64,000 nucleotides of DNA, taken from Methylicorpusculum oleiharenae (GTDB taxonomy: Bacteria; Pseudomonadota; Gammaproteobacteria; Methylococcales; Methylomonadaceae). How positions within the stretch are numbered: the stretch's first letter is position 1; every line of letters starts with the position of its first letter. This document shows positions 37,505 through 45,790 of the stretch, in pieces. The notes beneath the pieces were generated by a model, which saw only the letters and a program-made list of their open reading frames with translations, was not told where the DNA came from and did no database searches. The stretch covers positions 434,001 through 498,000 of the forward strand of contig NZ_WUTY02000002.1 in the NCBI RefSeq assembly GCF_009828925.2, given 5' to 3'. A program made the translations under genes and the position numbers.

Positions 37505-38229
37505 TTTGCATAAAGACCGGCATAGCGCTGGGCTGCAGCGGAATACGGCTGTAAATGGCGACACAAACTTGCCAACACCGCCTGCTCCTGGCTTTGAATA
37601 AAAAAATGGTCGCCGCTAAAATAGTGCAATGAAAAATCAGCCGTGGTTTCCATTTGCCAGGCCCTGAGCGTGTCGTCGCTGGTTTCATCGTCGCTGCCGG
37701 CGAAAACATGTAGAGGCATCGGCAGCAATGGCCGAACTTGACGCCGGTAGCGGGCGCATAATTTGAAGTCCGCTCGCAACACCGGCAAAGTCAAGTCCAT
37801 CAATTCCTTGTTGGCCAATATCGCTGCATCGGTGCCATTCAAACGCTGCATTTCCGACAGCAACTCAGCATCGCTATCCAATTGTTCGAAACGTTGCTTA
37901 TCGCGGCGACTGGGTGCATGAGTGCCGGAGACGATCAACGTGGCCGGCAGCGACAAACCCCGCCACTGCAGGCCGTGAGCCACTTCGAACGCAACCAGCG
38001 CACCCAAGCTATGCCCGAACAGTGCGTAAGGCTGACTAAGGTCGCTGGCGATCTCCCGAATTAACGTTGCGCTCAATGTCTCCCAATCGGCGGCCAAAGG
38101 CTCTAACATTTTACTTCCGCGCCCCGGCAATTCCACTGGTTTGATTTCCAGCCAATCCGGCACTTTCCGCCGCCAGCGCTGATAGGTCACTGCGCTGGCA
38201 CCGGCATAAGGAAAACAAAACAAGCGCAT
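37456..38229 (-). CDS. Type II (editing) thioesterase
   Basis: This 257-residue alpha/beta hydrolase has the size and motifs of NRPS-associated thioesterases: FCFPYAGASA near the N-terminus, the nucleophile motif GHSLGA near residue 95, an Asp in the FAGSDDE stretch and the catalytic His in FSGDHFFI. These enzymes remove misloaded or stalled acyl groups from carrier domains in the cytoplasm. It starts 5 bp after the MbtH stop codon and lies directly upstream of the dioxygenase, inside the biosynthetic operon. The last few residues (about the final 16) fall in an inverted-repeat region and look unlike the family, so the C-terminus may have been altered by that repeat. Confidence 0.93.
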   Translation of the reverse strand: MRLFCFPYAGASAVTYQRWRRKVPDWLEIKPVELPGRGSKMLEPLAADWETLSATLIREIASDLSQPYALFGHSLGALVAFEVAHGLQWRGLSLPATLIVSGTHAPSRRDKQRFEQLDSDAELLSEMQRLNGTDAAILANKELMDLTLPVLRADFKLCARYRRQVRPLLPMPLHVFAGSDDETSDDTLRAWQMETTADFSLHYFSGDHFFIQSQEQAVLASLCRHLQPYSAAAQRYAGLYANGLPGVCLGEATIGTS

Positions 38230-38234
38230 CGTCG

Positions 38235-38447
38235 TTATTGGGTCTGGCTATCCATGAACTGGCGCAAACTCAATGGCCGCATGTCGGTCCAGACTTGCCC
38301 GATGTATTCAAGGCAGTCTTTCTTGACGCCGGATTTGCCGACCGTGCGCCAGCCGTTGGGAACCGGCTTGTAATCGGGCCAGATCGAGTATTGCTCTTCG
38401 TGGTTGACCACCACTTGAAACACGGTGTCTTCGCTATCGATACTCAT
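38235..38447 (-). CDS. MbtH-like NRPS chaperone
   Basis: The 70-residue protein shows the family pattern: [11 protein letters not shown] near residues 10-22, then the P.GW..VG.SG.K..CL.YI...WTD.RP.SLR core. MbtH proteins bind adenylation domains and support their folding and activity, so this one should serve the three NRPSs of the cluster. A good ribosome site (AAGGAA) lies in the 10-bp gap after the acetyltransferase stop, and the thioesterase follows 5 bp downstream. Length and all conserved Trp residues are normal; there is nothing to suggest another role. Confidence 0.97.
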   Translation of the reverse strand: MSIDSEDTVFQVVVNHEEQYSIWPDYKPVPNGWRTVGKSGVKKDCLEYIGQVWTDMRPLSLRQFMDSQTQ

Positions 38448-38457
38448 GACTCATTCC

Positions 38458-39489
38458 TTAAACGCAAAATTGATCGAAAAAAGCTTCCCGCGACAGCATC
38501 ATCAGCGCGGCACGCTTGTGGGGAAAATCGAATTCCTTGGGTTTGCAAAATCCGGCCTGCTGCATGTACCCGATCATTTTGGCGTTGTCGGCACGCGGCT
38601 CGGCGACAACGTTACGGGTGCGCGGGTCGTCTAGAAACATGAAGTGCGCCAGGGACGGCAACCAGGCGGCTACCCGCTGCGGCCCGCGCCAACGCTCTTC
38701 GCCGACCAACATATGCACACCGCGATCGTAATCGTCGACCTCGTAATACGGCGCGATGCGATCTTCCTTGGCCCAGTAAATCTCGAAATAGCCGAACGGC
38801 TCGCCGTCGAAACAACCAAAAACCGGATGCATATGGGCATCGGTCGTGACTTTTTGCAAATATTCCCGGTGCATGTCCTTGCTGCCTTCCAATTCCCAGA
38901 ATGCGGAAACCCGAGGATTGTTATGCCAGGCGTGGAAAGTGTCCAAATCCGTTTCGGGGTCTACGGTACGTAAGGACAGCGACAAGCCCTGTTCCGGCAA
39001 ATAGCGGCGGTAAACCTCGCCAATTGCAACCGGCGCACGCAACGGATGACGTTTACCGTCAGTGACCGTGTAGTGCAACGGAAACGCACAGGCGCTAGAT
39101 TGAGACAGGTAGAGCTCAACCATCTGGCGCAGCATGCCGCGGCGGCTGATAACCGATTCGCTTACCTCGCCGGACCGGGTCGCGGCGCCGCTTGCAACCA
39201 GCGCTGCAATCAACTCGCCATGCCCGGCCAGCGACAGTTCAATTTCCAATAATTGCGGCTGACTGTCGAACAAGACATGTAACGCCGCAACCAACACGGG
39301 AACGCTGGAATCGCGATCAACCCCAGCAAGCTCTATCAGCTGTAGTGCAGACAGATTCTCCAGACTCGAAGTGAGTTGAAATAACGCGCTATGCTGTTCA
39401 TCAACGGTCATTAACAACTCGGCTTCGGCGTGTTGTAAGTCTACATGCCGCCCATCGGGCAAAGTTTGTTTCAAAATATTCGGATTCAT
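38458..39489 (-). CDS. GNAT acyltransferase of the IucB/siderophore type, probable N5-hydroxyornithine acetylase
   Basis: 343 residues. The C-terminal 170 residues form the GNAT domain of hydroxamate acylases: F..WHNNPRVSAFWE, then FGCFDGEPFGYFEIYWAKEDRI, then a cofactor loop RGVHMLVGEERWRGP and a closing NAKMIGYMQQAGF. The family includes IucB and VbsA-like enzymes that acetylate N-hydroxylated lysine or ornithine. The ornithine hydroxylase is the next gene upstream, so N5-acetyl-N5-hydroxyornithine is the most likely building block; acyl length is not readable from sequence. It is the first gene of the NRPS transcription unit and sits behind a Fur-type promoter. The N-terminal half is less conserved, as usual for the family. 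Confidence 0.88.
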   Translation of the reverse strand: MNPNILKQTLPDGRHVDLQHAEAELLMTVDEQHSALFQLTSSLENLSALQLIELAGVDRDSSVPVLVAALHVLFDSQPQLLEIELSLAGHGELIAALVASGAATRSGEVSESVISRRGMLRQMVELYLSQSSACAFPLHYTVTDGKRHPLRAPVAIGEVYRRYLPEQGLSLSLRTVDPETDLDTFHAWHNNPRVSAFWELEGSKDMHREYLQKVTTDAHMHPVFGCFDGEPFGYFEIYWAKEDRIAPYYEVDDYDRGVHMLVGEERWRGPQRVAAWLPSLAHFMFLDDPRTRNVVAEPRADNAKMIGYMQQAGFCKPKEFDFPHKRAALMMLSREAFFDQFCV

Positions 39490-39540
39490 GTATGAAAGCT
39501 AAATGATGACGCTATTTAATTATTGTTTATGTTGTTGCAA

Positions 39541-39569
39541 ATAATAATGATTATCATTTGATTCGTCAA
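39541..39569 (-). promoter_or_regulatory. Sigma70 promoter with overlapping Fur box, driving the siderophore operon
   Basis: On the minus strand TTGACG (39569-39564) and TATTAT (39546-39541) are separated by exactly 17 bp. The segment 39544-39558 (ATAATGATTATCATT) matches the central 15 bases of the classical Fur box at 14 positions and covers spacer and -10. It lies 52 bp before the acetyltransferase start. Iron repression of the acetyltransferase-to-efflux operon follows by analogy. Confidence 0.88.
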
Positions 39570-39578
39570 GCTGCAATC

Positions 39579-40916
39579 TCAACCCACCCGATAAATCTTC
39601 TCGGTCTCTAAAGTGCTTGCATCGCTTTCGATTTGATCCGGTGTATTCCTTACCCATTTCAATGCCGTTGAACAAGGATCGACGTCGTAAACCGGATTTT
39701 CCAGCAGACTATTGATGATCATGGCCGATCGCCAGGCCGCCAGGCTGAGTTGGGCGTCGGCGACGCCGTGGCTGTTACGGCCGGCGTTCTGCAGATAAAT
39801 ACGATGTTGCTCAGGGCCATCCCAGGCGACGCTGTAATCCTCCCGCAAGCGCGGAAAACCTTCTTCGTCGAGATCGAGCCGATCGATAATCGCACTGAGA
39901 CACGCCGGCAATTGGTAGTGATAGCCTGTCGCCAGGATGATCATGTCCGCAACCACCGCCTCGTCATCATTATTGAACCCATTGCGCATATGCAGATGGT
40001 AGCCGCCCTTGTCACGGCCCATCAGATGCACCTCACGATACGGGAGAATGGCGTACGGCGTCGTATCGCTATTGAGAAAATCCGTGTCGTACAAATATTG
40101 CGACAAGACTTGCAAGGTTGCGGGTGAGACACCGTCGCCGGTCAGTTTATGCGAGCTGACGATAGGCGGCTTGCGCTGTTCCGGCAGCTTATGGAAATGG
40201 CGAACGTAATCGGGCGTGAAGTACTCGTTGATGAAGGCGGTTTCGTCCAATGGCTCCAGATTCGGCCGGCGGCTGATCCAGGTAATCTCGTCAGCCCGGC
40301 CCCGCTTACCCGCCATCAAATCCAAAAATATTTCCGCGCCGCTTTGCCCGCCGCCGATGATGGCAACGCGTTTGCCGGTTACTGAAAAATCGGCGGTCAC
40401 GTAATGATGACTATGTAAGCATTGTTCGCCGACATAACGCTCGACCCAAGTCGCGATATTGGGCCGCATGCCGGTCGCCACCACCAAATGGCGGCTATGC
40501 ACCCCATCCAAACCATTGCCGCTCAGTTTGAAGCCGTTCTGCGCGAACTCGATGCTATCCACGCCGGTTCCGAAACTGAGATTCGGCAATTGTTCCGCCA
40601 CCCAGCGTAGATAATCGGCAAATTCGACTCGCCGCACCCTGGGATACTCGGCGTTGATAAAGCGGTAAAATCGGCCTTTCTTGACCAGATAGGACAGAAA
40701 ACCATACGGACTGCTGGGGTCGACGGGAGTGACCAGATCTTTCAAATACGAGGTTTGCATCTGAGTGCCAGGCAACATCATGCCCGGATGCCAGTTGAAA
40801 CTGTCGCGGCGTTCGAAAAATCGAGCCCGGCATTGCGGTACCTTGGATAGCAAAGCCGCCAGACTGAGATTAAATGGCCCGATGCCGATACCGGCCAGAT
40901 CAAGATTGTCGTTCAT
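39579..40916 (-). CDS. L-ornithine N5-monooxygenase (PvdA/SidA family)
   Basis: 445 residues from the ATG at 40916, chosen because AGGA lies 7 bases before it; the frame is open to an ATG at 40955 without a ribosome site. The FAD motif GIGIGPFNLSLAALL stands at the N-terminus, the NADPH motif IGGGQSGAEIF near residue 205 and the ATGYHY motif near 355, in the order typical of N-hydroxylating monooxygenases. The enzyme makes N5-hydroxyornithine, the precursor of hydroxamate iron ligands. The acylase gene ends immediately upstream and the acetyltransferase that would finish the hydroxamate lies downstream. Lysine as substrate is possible, but the sequence looks like the ornithine branch. Confidence 0.93.
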   Translation of the reverse strand: MNDNLDLAGIGIGPFNLSLAALLSKVPQCRARFFERRDSFNWHPGMMLPGTQMQTSYLKDLVTPVDPSSPYGFLSYLVKKGRFYRFINAEYPRVRRVEFADYLRWVAEQLPNLSFGTGVDSIEFAQNGFKLSGNGLDGVHSRHLVVATGMRPNIATWVERYVGEQCLHSHHYVTADFSVTGKRVAIIGGGQSGAEIFLDLMAGKRGRADEITWISRRPNLEPLDETAFINEYFTPDYVRHFHKLPEQRKPPIVSSHKLTGDGVSPATLQVLSQYLYDTDFLNSDTTPYAILPYREVHLMGRDKGGYHLHMRNGFNNDDEAVVADMIILATGYHYQLPACLSAIIDRLDLDEEGFPRLREDYSVAWDGPEQHRIYLQNAGRNSHGVADAQLSLAAWRSAMIINSLLENPVYDVDPCSTALKWVRNTPDQIESDASTLETEKIYRVG

Positions 40917-40955
40917 TGCTGTGTCCTGTGATGATGGTGAAATAAAAGGTCGCAT

Positions 40956-43370
40956 TTAATCGGGTCGCAAGTGGATACGTTCTACGGCGCTGCTCAGAAT
41001 GCGTTCCCGGTCGGTTATTAACGGCACATAGCCGCCTTGCAACCAAGCCGAAGTCATGTCCCGATAGTGGGAGGAAAATGGGTTACCGGACTGGCCGGTC
41101 CCGAGGATGAAAACCGAGTTTTCCGGCTCGGCCAAATCGTAAATCGCCCGAAAGGCTGCGCCCGCTTCGCCCAGGTAGTGACCGCTATCTTCGTCATAGC
41201 GGTAGCCGCTCACATTGACGGTATCCATGCCGCCGGCGCTTTCGCCTTCGACATTGAACAGCGAGCTGAGGAAAGGCACCTGGCCGAAAGGGTGATGCTT
41301 GAAGACGGTGACATGCGCCTTGCCCCAACGCCATTGCGACGGGTCGTCGCCGTAATGCCGCTTGAGGTTGGTCAGTGCGGCCCCTAAAGCAAGTTTGATT
41401 TCCGCATCGCACAATGCCGCGCCGGAATTAGCGGCGGCGCACCATCGCCCGCCGCCGCCGTGACTGTTGTTTAACACTTGCAGCAAAAACTGCGGTTGAT
41501 AGTCGCCGACCAGCTCGTACAAATCGCCTAATTTATCCTGGTAAAGAGTGACGGCAAGTTGCCTGATCCATTCGGCAAAAATCAAGGGCTGCGCGGAGTC
41601 GTCGGCCATGCGCCCATCCCAATCGCGTAGGCCCTGTAAAATTTGCTTGGCCTCTAGCTCCTCGACTGTAATCGTCAGCAGCCTGGGCAGCAATTGCGCC
41701 GCAAACGGATTAGCGACATCGTTTTGAATGGCCTCAAACGACGCCACGTCATGCTTGGCGTGACTATCCAATAAGGCGCCAATCCGCTCGGCCCGATAAG
41801 GCAGCGCCCAGCCGGAGGTTATGAAATAGGGGTAAGCGGGCGGTGTGATTTTTTGGTTGGCGGTAACGATCTTGCCGTCTTGGCTGGCCGTCTGCTGCGG
41901 CAGTTGTTCGAAGGGAATCAATCCCTGCCAGTCATAGCTCGCCAGCCAACCTGGCGCCGGCAAGCGTCCGCTCAAGACATTGTCCGGGCTACGCACCGGC
42001 ACCCGCCCCGCCGCGACAAAGCCGATGTTGCCATCCGCATCGGCATAAACGATATTCTGCTGCGGTGCGTGGAAATCGCTGGCAAATGCCTTCAGTTCGG
42101 ATACGGATTGCGCCCGCCCGGCATTGAGCATGAAGCGAATGGTGGCATCGTCCTCGCGTAAGCCCACCCAGCTCAACGCCGCCGCCATACCGTTCGGCAC
42201 GGCTTGTCGGGCGTCGTTATCGACGTCGGAAATCACCGGCCCATGGCGGCTAACGCGAATTGTCAGCTCCTGATCGGGCTGATCCTTGACCTTGATGATT
42301 TCCCGGAGGGTAGTGAAGGCCTCCGAGCCGGTGGGGGTTAGATACCGATTCGACTGATCAGGCAGCGGTTGTTCAAGAAAAATATCCTGGCTGTCCGGGC
42401 CGGTGTTGGTGAAAGACCAGGCAACCCGCTGGTTACGTCCCAATAAAATACCCGGTATGCCGGGCAAAGTGGCGCCCACGGCGTTCAATCCAGGCGCGTG
42501 CAGATGAGCGAAATACCAGAGGGAAGGAGCTGTGAGCGGTAAATGCGGATCGTTGGCCAGTAACGGCTTGCCGCTGGTGGTGCGACTACCGTCGACCAAC
42601 CAATTGTTGGAGCCGATGCTTTTATGGGCTTCTTCGCGGTGTTGTGCCAGCAATTTGCCGGCCAGCGGCGCTAACTCGGCATAAAGATTTTTGACATCGG
42701 GTAGTGCGCGTGGCGCATCGCCCGGATAAGGTGGAAACAAGTCGGCGAATTGTTCCGGCGACAAACGTTGCTGAAGACTGAGATTAAGTAATTCTTCCCA
42801 CCAGTTGCCGGACAGGCGCCAAGCCATGTTTTTTAACCAGACCAGGGAATCGGCGGGTTGCCAAGGTTCGGGGCGCGGTGCGCCGGTCAAATAAAATTCG
42901 ACCGGCAAAATAGAGTCATGTGCCAGAAAGGCATTCACGCCTTGCGCATAAGCTTGCAGACTGGCGAGGGTGGCCGAATCGAGTTGTTGCAGATTGGCCT
43001 CGGCTGCCCGGCGCAAACCCAGCACCCGCATGAAGCGGTCTTGTTCCAGTGCGTCGCTGCCGAAAATTTCCGCCAGACGGCCGGAGCCGGCGCGGCGATT
43101 CAAATCCATTTGCCAAAGTCTGTCCTGGGCGTGCAAATAGCCCAATGCGAAATAAGCATCGTCGGCCGTGCCGGCATAGATATGCGGCACGGCATGGCTA
43201 TCGCGGACGATTTCTATTGCCCTGGGCAATCCCGGCAATTTGAGATAGTTGTCTTCGGGCTGTGATTGCCCGAAAAACAACCCAGCACAACCTAGAGCCA
43301 ACAAACCAGGCCATACTCTCAAATACCGGATAGACCTCCATGTCATATCCTTAAACCCCTTGCTATCCAT
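40956..43370 (-). CDS. Penicillin-acylase-family N-terminal nucleophile hydrolase, PvdQ-like siderophore acylase
   Basis: 804 residues from 43370; an ATG at 43346 with AAGGGG nine bases before it is an equally good start. A membrane signal (about residues 15-37) predicts periplasmic export. The alpha chain (about 45-240) contains VPHIYAGTADDAYFALGYLHAQDRLWQMD. The self-cleavage site is G-S at 253-254 (SIGSNNWLVDG), Ser254 becoming the N-terminal nucleophile of the beta chain; the LLANDPHLPL and RVAWSFTNT motifs follow. PvdQ removes the fatty acid from acylated pyoverdine precursor in the periplasm, and related hydrolases deacylate marine lipopeptide siderophores. A FAAL-started NRPS in the same cluster makes this the expected job here. 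Quorum-sensing lactone or other amide hydrolysis cannot be ruled out. Confidence 0.88.
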   Translation of the reverse strand: MDSKGFKDMTWRSIRYLRVWPGLLALGCAGLFFGQSQPEDNYLKLPGLPRAIEIVRDSHAVPHIYAGTADDAYFALGYLHAQDRLWQMDLNRRAGSGRLAEIFGSDALEQDRFMRVLGLRRAAEANLQQLDSATLASLQAYAQGVNAFLAHDSILPVEFYLTGAPRPEPWQPADSLVWLKNMAWRLSGNWWEELLNLSLQQRLSPEQFADLFPPYPGDAPRALPDVKNLYAELAPLAGKLLAQHREEAHKSIGSNNWLVDGSRTTSGKPLLANDPHLPLTAPSLWYFAHLHAPGLNAVGATLPGIPGILLGRNQRVAWSFTNTGPDSQDIFLEQPLPDQSNRYLTPTGSEAFTTLREIIKVKDQPDQELTIRVSRHGPVISDVDNDARQAVPNGMAAALSWVGLREDDATIRFMLNAGRAQSVSELKAFASDFHAPQQNIVYADADGNIGFVAAGRVPVRSPDNVLSGRLPAPGWLASYDWQGLIPFEQLPQQTASQDGKIVTANQKITPPAYPYFITSGWALPYRAERIGALLDSHAKHDVASFEAIQNDVANPFAAQLLPRLLTITVEELEAKQILQGLRDWDGRMADDSAQPLIFAEWIRQLAVTLYQDKLGDLYELVGDYQPQFLLQVLNNSHGGGGRWCAAANSGAALCDAEIKLALGAALTNLKRHYGDDPSQWRWGKAHVTVFKHHPFGQVPFLSSLFNVEGESAGGMDTVNVSGYRYDEDSGHYLGEAGAAFRAIYDLAEPENSVFILGTGQSGNPFSSHYRDMTSAWLQGGYVPLITDRERILSSAVERIHLRPD

Positions 43371-43422
43371 AGGCTTTGCGATCCATCAAACCCCTTGCTA
43401 TCCATAGGCTTTGCGATCCATC
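43353..43422. repeat. Perfect tandem duplication of a 35-bp unit at the acylase start
   Basis: 43353-43387 and 43388-43422 are identical 35-bp copies (beginning AAACCCCTTGCTATCCATAG). The first copy contains the upstream candidate start codon of the acylase gene, and the second places another ATG just upstream that runs into an in-frame stop after seven codons. Confidence 0.95.
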
Positions 43423-43434
43423 CGCCACAACTCC

Positions 43435-44199
43435 TTATGCCGATAATGGGGATAGCGGAGATTTACGTCTAACCGCCAACATACCAAACAAAGCGGACAT
43501 GAACATCCAAGCGGCGCCAGGCAACGGCACAGCAACCGGCGCTTCGGAAATCGGCGCGCCTTGCGCTACCGCAGCCATGTCAATCGCAACTTGAGCGATG
43601 CGCGTACCCGCAGCCGCCGACAAGTCGAACAAATACAAATCGTCTGTCGGTGCAAAATCCAGATCCCAGATGGCCAGTGATTGATATAAGGCATATTCGA
43701 TCGAGTCGACGACAACGCTGTTACCGGTGTCGGTCAAGCCCAGGAATGTGGGCGTCAAGCCGTTCAACCAAATGTTGTCGTAATCGACACCATCGCCGCT
43801 GCCTGCTACCCAAGCTTCCGATTGCATCGCCACCCGCACCACTTGCTCAGAGGCTTGCGCAACGCTGCCTTGTATATCGGCATAGGCGAAAATCGAATCG
43901 GTATCGTTAGCCAGATTGCCGTTGCCGTCGATGCTCGTGCCGCCATCCCAACCGAACTGCGCGCCAGTCAGGCCGTAACTGCCCGCCAACAATTGACCGT
44001 CGAAATTGAAGCTGTCCCATTCCGCATAAACGGTACCGGCATCGCCGCGACTCCAGCCTCCCCACACCGCTTGTTGAGGATAATCGAAACCGTATGCGGC
44101 ACTGTAAGGATTGGGGGAATTGGCGATGTCCGCAGAGGCAAGACCCGACTGTCCGGCTAATCCTGCAGCCAACAGCAGTGATAAAGTTAATTGTTTCAT
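43435..44199 (-). CDS. Secreted VPLP-type PEP-CTERM-like sorting protein
   Basis: 254 residues with a classical signal peptide (cleavage after GLASA, about 23) and a C-terminal tail made of VPLPGAAW, a hydrophobic helix and a basic RRKS end. This is the VPLP variant of the PEP-CTERM signal, recognised by exosortase/archaeosortase-type systems and common in methanotrophic gammaproteobacteria. The central part is rich in Asp, Asn and Gly and resembles structural extracellular proteins; I recognise no enzymatic motif. It lies downstream of, and on the same strand as, the P-domain protein, with a hairpin in the gap. Function is unknown, probably cell-surface or matrix. Confidence 0.82.
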   Translation of the reverse strand: MKQLTLSLLLAAGLAGQSGLASADIANSPNPYSAAYGFDYPQQAVWGGWSRGDAGTVYAEWDSFNFDGQLLAGSYGLTGAQFGWDGGTSIDGNGNLANDTDSIFAYADIQGSVAQASEQVVRVAMQSEAWVAGSGDGVDYDNIWLNGLTPTFLGLTDTGNSVVVDSIEYALYQSLAIWDLDFAPTDDLYLFDLSAAAGTRIAQVAIDMAAVAQGAPISEAPVAVPLPGAAWMFMSALFGMLAVRRKSPLSPLSA

Positions 44200-44231
44200 G
44201 TTGTATATCTCTTGAATTTATGCCGTGGAAT

Positions 44232-44254
44232 GCAACCGGCCATTCACCGGTTGC
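44232..44254 (-). terminator. Hairpin between the P-domain and sorting-signal genes
   Basis: An 8-bp perfect stem, GCAACCGG/CCGGTTGC, with a 7-base loop lies in the 81-bp gap after the P-domain gene. There is no T-run after it on the minus strand, so it is a weak terminator or an mRNA-stabilising element. Confidence 0.35.
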
Positions 44255-44280
44255 TTGCTATATTAAAGGCTAGCTGGCCG

Positions 44281-45222
44281 TCACTCGACCGAGCAGGACT
44301 GCTGATCGTCGGTGGTGATTTCCAGACTCCAGCCACCCTTGACTTCGCCGGCAAACCAGTAAAAGTCGTCAACCACATACAACTTCCATTGACCCGATGG
44401 ATCGATGCCATTCAAGTTGCTGAGCTTTGGACCATTGGTCACTTTTTTATAAGTGCTTGGATCACCCGCTGTCGGCGCAGCCAACACGGTAGTCGGCGTC
44501 AAAGCGACTGAGGTAGCCGGATCTTGCAACTCCAAGGGAGCTGGCGCAGGAAAATGGTCAGTATCCGGATTATTGTCGTAATCGGTTGGTTTGAATGCGC
44601 GTAGCGAGGTATCGGACCAAACATCGACCCATTCCTCGTAAATCACGTTATACAACGGATTGGTGGCTCGGCCACTCAAACGGCCATCGTTACGTACCGA
44701 GCGAGGAAGAGGTAGGGCTGCCGAGTCGTCGAATTTCCAGTTCAGATTTTCCGCCACGATACCCAAGACGCCGCCTTCGGGGGTCGCTCCGGCAGCACTG
44801 ACATTCGAAGCCAACATTACATATTGACCATTCGGCGCCACCAACAATATATCAACATCGTTTAAATAATCATGGTGGATGCCTTTGATCGTGACATTGA
44901 CATCTGTGATTTTGGCATCTTTAGGAAATGCGCCCTTGGGAACGTTGATCATTGCCGGATAGGTTTTTGCCACCTTCACCGGCACGGCTGGAGCGCCCTC
45001 CGCTGTATAGGTATCCAATAACGCTGCACATTCAGCATCATCGGGGTTGGCACAGGTATCTTGAATAACGATAGGTCTTGGGTTGGCAAAAGACCGGGTT
45101 ACGCTGTCTGCCATGGCCATGCCGGCCGGTAAAATTGATAGCAAGGCAACAGCACCTGCCAACGGTTTGATCACCGCAAGATTCAAACGTTTAGAGACTG
45201 AGTTCTTCATATTCATTTCCAT
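44281..45222 (-). CDS. Secreted P-domain (proprotein-convertase homoB-like) protein
   Basis: 313 residues, or 309 from the third ATG (45210), which has GGA at better spacing. A signal peptide ends at AMA-DS (about residue 38). The rest matches the beta-sandwich P domain usually fused to subtilases: ITDVNVTIKGIHHDYLNDVD, LVAPNGQYVMLAS, then near the end DPSGQWKLYVVDDF and GGWSLEI. No protease domain is present, so this is a stand-alone P domain, perhaps a secreted binding protein. Its promoter carries a Fur-type box, and it is divergent from the siderophore exporter operon. This suggests iron-limited expression and a role around the siderophore, but no function is known to me. Confidence 0.8.
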   Translation of the reverse strand: MEMNMKNSVSKRLNLAVIKPLAGAVALLSILPAGMAMADSVTRSFANPRPIVIQDTCANPDDAECAALLDTYTAEGAPAVPVKVAKTYPAMINVPKGAFPKDAKITDVNVTIKGIHHDYLNDVDILLVAPNGQYVMLASNVSAAGATPEGGVLGIVAENLNWKFDDSAALPLPRSVRNDGRLSGRATNPLYNVIYEEWVDVWSDTSLRAFKPTDYDNNPDTDHFPAPAPLELQDPATSVALTPTTVLAAPTAGDPSTYKKVTNGPKLSNLNGIDPSGQWKLYVVDDFYWFAGEVKGGWSLEITTDDQQSCSVE

Positions 45223-45303
45223 AATAAAAGTTGACGACTGTTCAGATATTCCAACCCAGAACCAGCATCAATTGACGAGAGAGTAACAACCAATGCTTTT
45301 CTA

Positions 45304-45348
45304 AATGAGAACGATTACTATTCTCCTTGCGATAAAAACCGTTGTCAA
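45304..45348 (-). promoter_or_regulatory. Promoter with Fur-like box for the P-domain gene
   Basis: On the minus strand TTGACA (45348-45343) is followed after 17 bp by GAGAAT (45325-45320). The stretch 45304-45322 (AATGAGAACGATTACTATT) matches the Fur box of the divergent exporter promoter at 15 of 19 positions. It lies about 80 bp before the P-domain start. The -10 is weak, so confidence is moderate. Confidence 0.6.
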
Positions 45349-45464
45349 CCGTTTTTTAAAAAGCAACCTTCTTAAAATTGAATCGGGAAATTTTCAGACT
45401 GTTGAATGCTTGATAGAGGGAGTGAGCCGCATGGACTCAGTGAAAACAGGGAAAAATAAAATGC

Positions 45465-45496
45465 TTTACAAAACAAATGAGAATCATTATCATTAA
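45465..45496 (+). promoter_or_regulatory. Promoter with overlapping Fur box for the siderophore exporter operon
   Basis: TTTACA (45465-45470) and TATCAT (45488-45493) stand 17 bp apart. The segment 45476-45494 (AATGAGAATCATTATCATT) is a strong Fur-box match covering the -10. It lies just upstream of the 67-residue protein that opens the exporter operon, so iron repression is expected. Confidence 0.85.
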
Positions 45497-45521
45497 ATTA
45501 AACTATCGAACGGATCTCTTT

Positions 45522-45725
45522 ATGAAATTTTTGAACTCATTTTTCAGAAGGCCTTTAACAGTAAAGCTTGAAATAGAACCGGAATTTCTGGCTTCGCTAA
45601 TGGAAAACGGCCAAATCCACGCCTCGAATTTCCGCTGTCTGGATTTCAGCTCGAAGCAGATCGTTTGGAAGATGCTGTTGTCGCTTTCCAAATCGAGATT
45701 CGGCAATGACGGAAAACCTGCTTGA
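45522..45725 (+). CDS. Small conserved-looking protein of unknown function, 67 residues
   Basis: I chose the ATG at 45522 because GGA stands 7 bases before it and because an upstream ATG (45477) would start inside the Fur box. The protein begins MKFLNSFFRRPLTVKLEIEP and is amphipathic and basic, without a signal peptide or recognisable domain. It is the first gene after the Fur-type promoter and is followed by a second small gene and the ABC exporter, all on the plus strand. The position suggests an accessory role in siderophore export or regulation. I do not recognise the family. Confidence 0.55.
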   Translation: MKFLNSFFRRPLTVKLEIEPEFLASLMENGQIHASNFRCLDFSSKQIVWKMLLSLSKSRFGNDGKPA

Positions 45726-45790
45726 AGGCCAATGACTCTGTAGTCCATCAACCGCAATTACCTTTCTCACCCGCTTGGAGGAAACATCTC

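Noticed and set aside
45305-45496. 63-codon plus-strand frame between the divergent genes
   Set aside because: It starts inside one Fur-like box and ends inside another; the region is regulatory.
45503-45757. 84-codon minus-strand frame
   Set aside because: Antisense to the 67-residue protein, which has better start signals and operon context.
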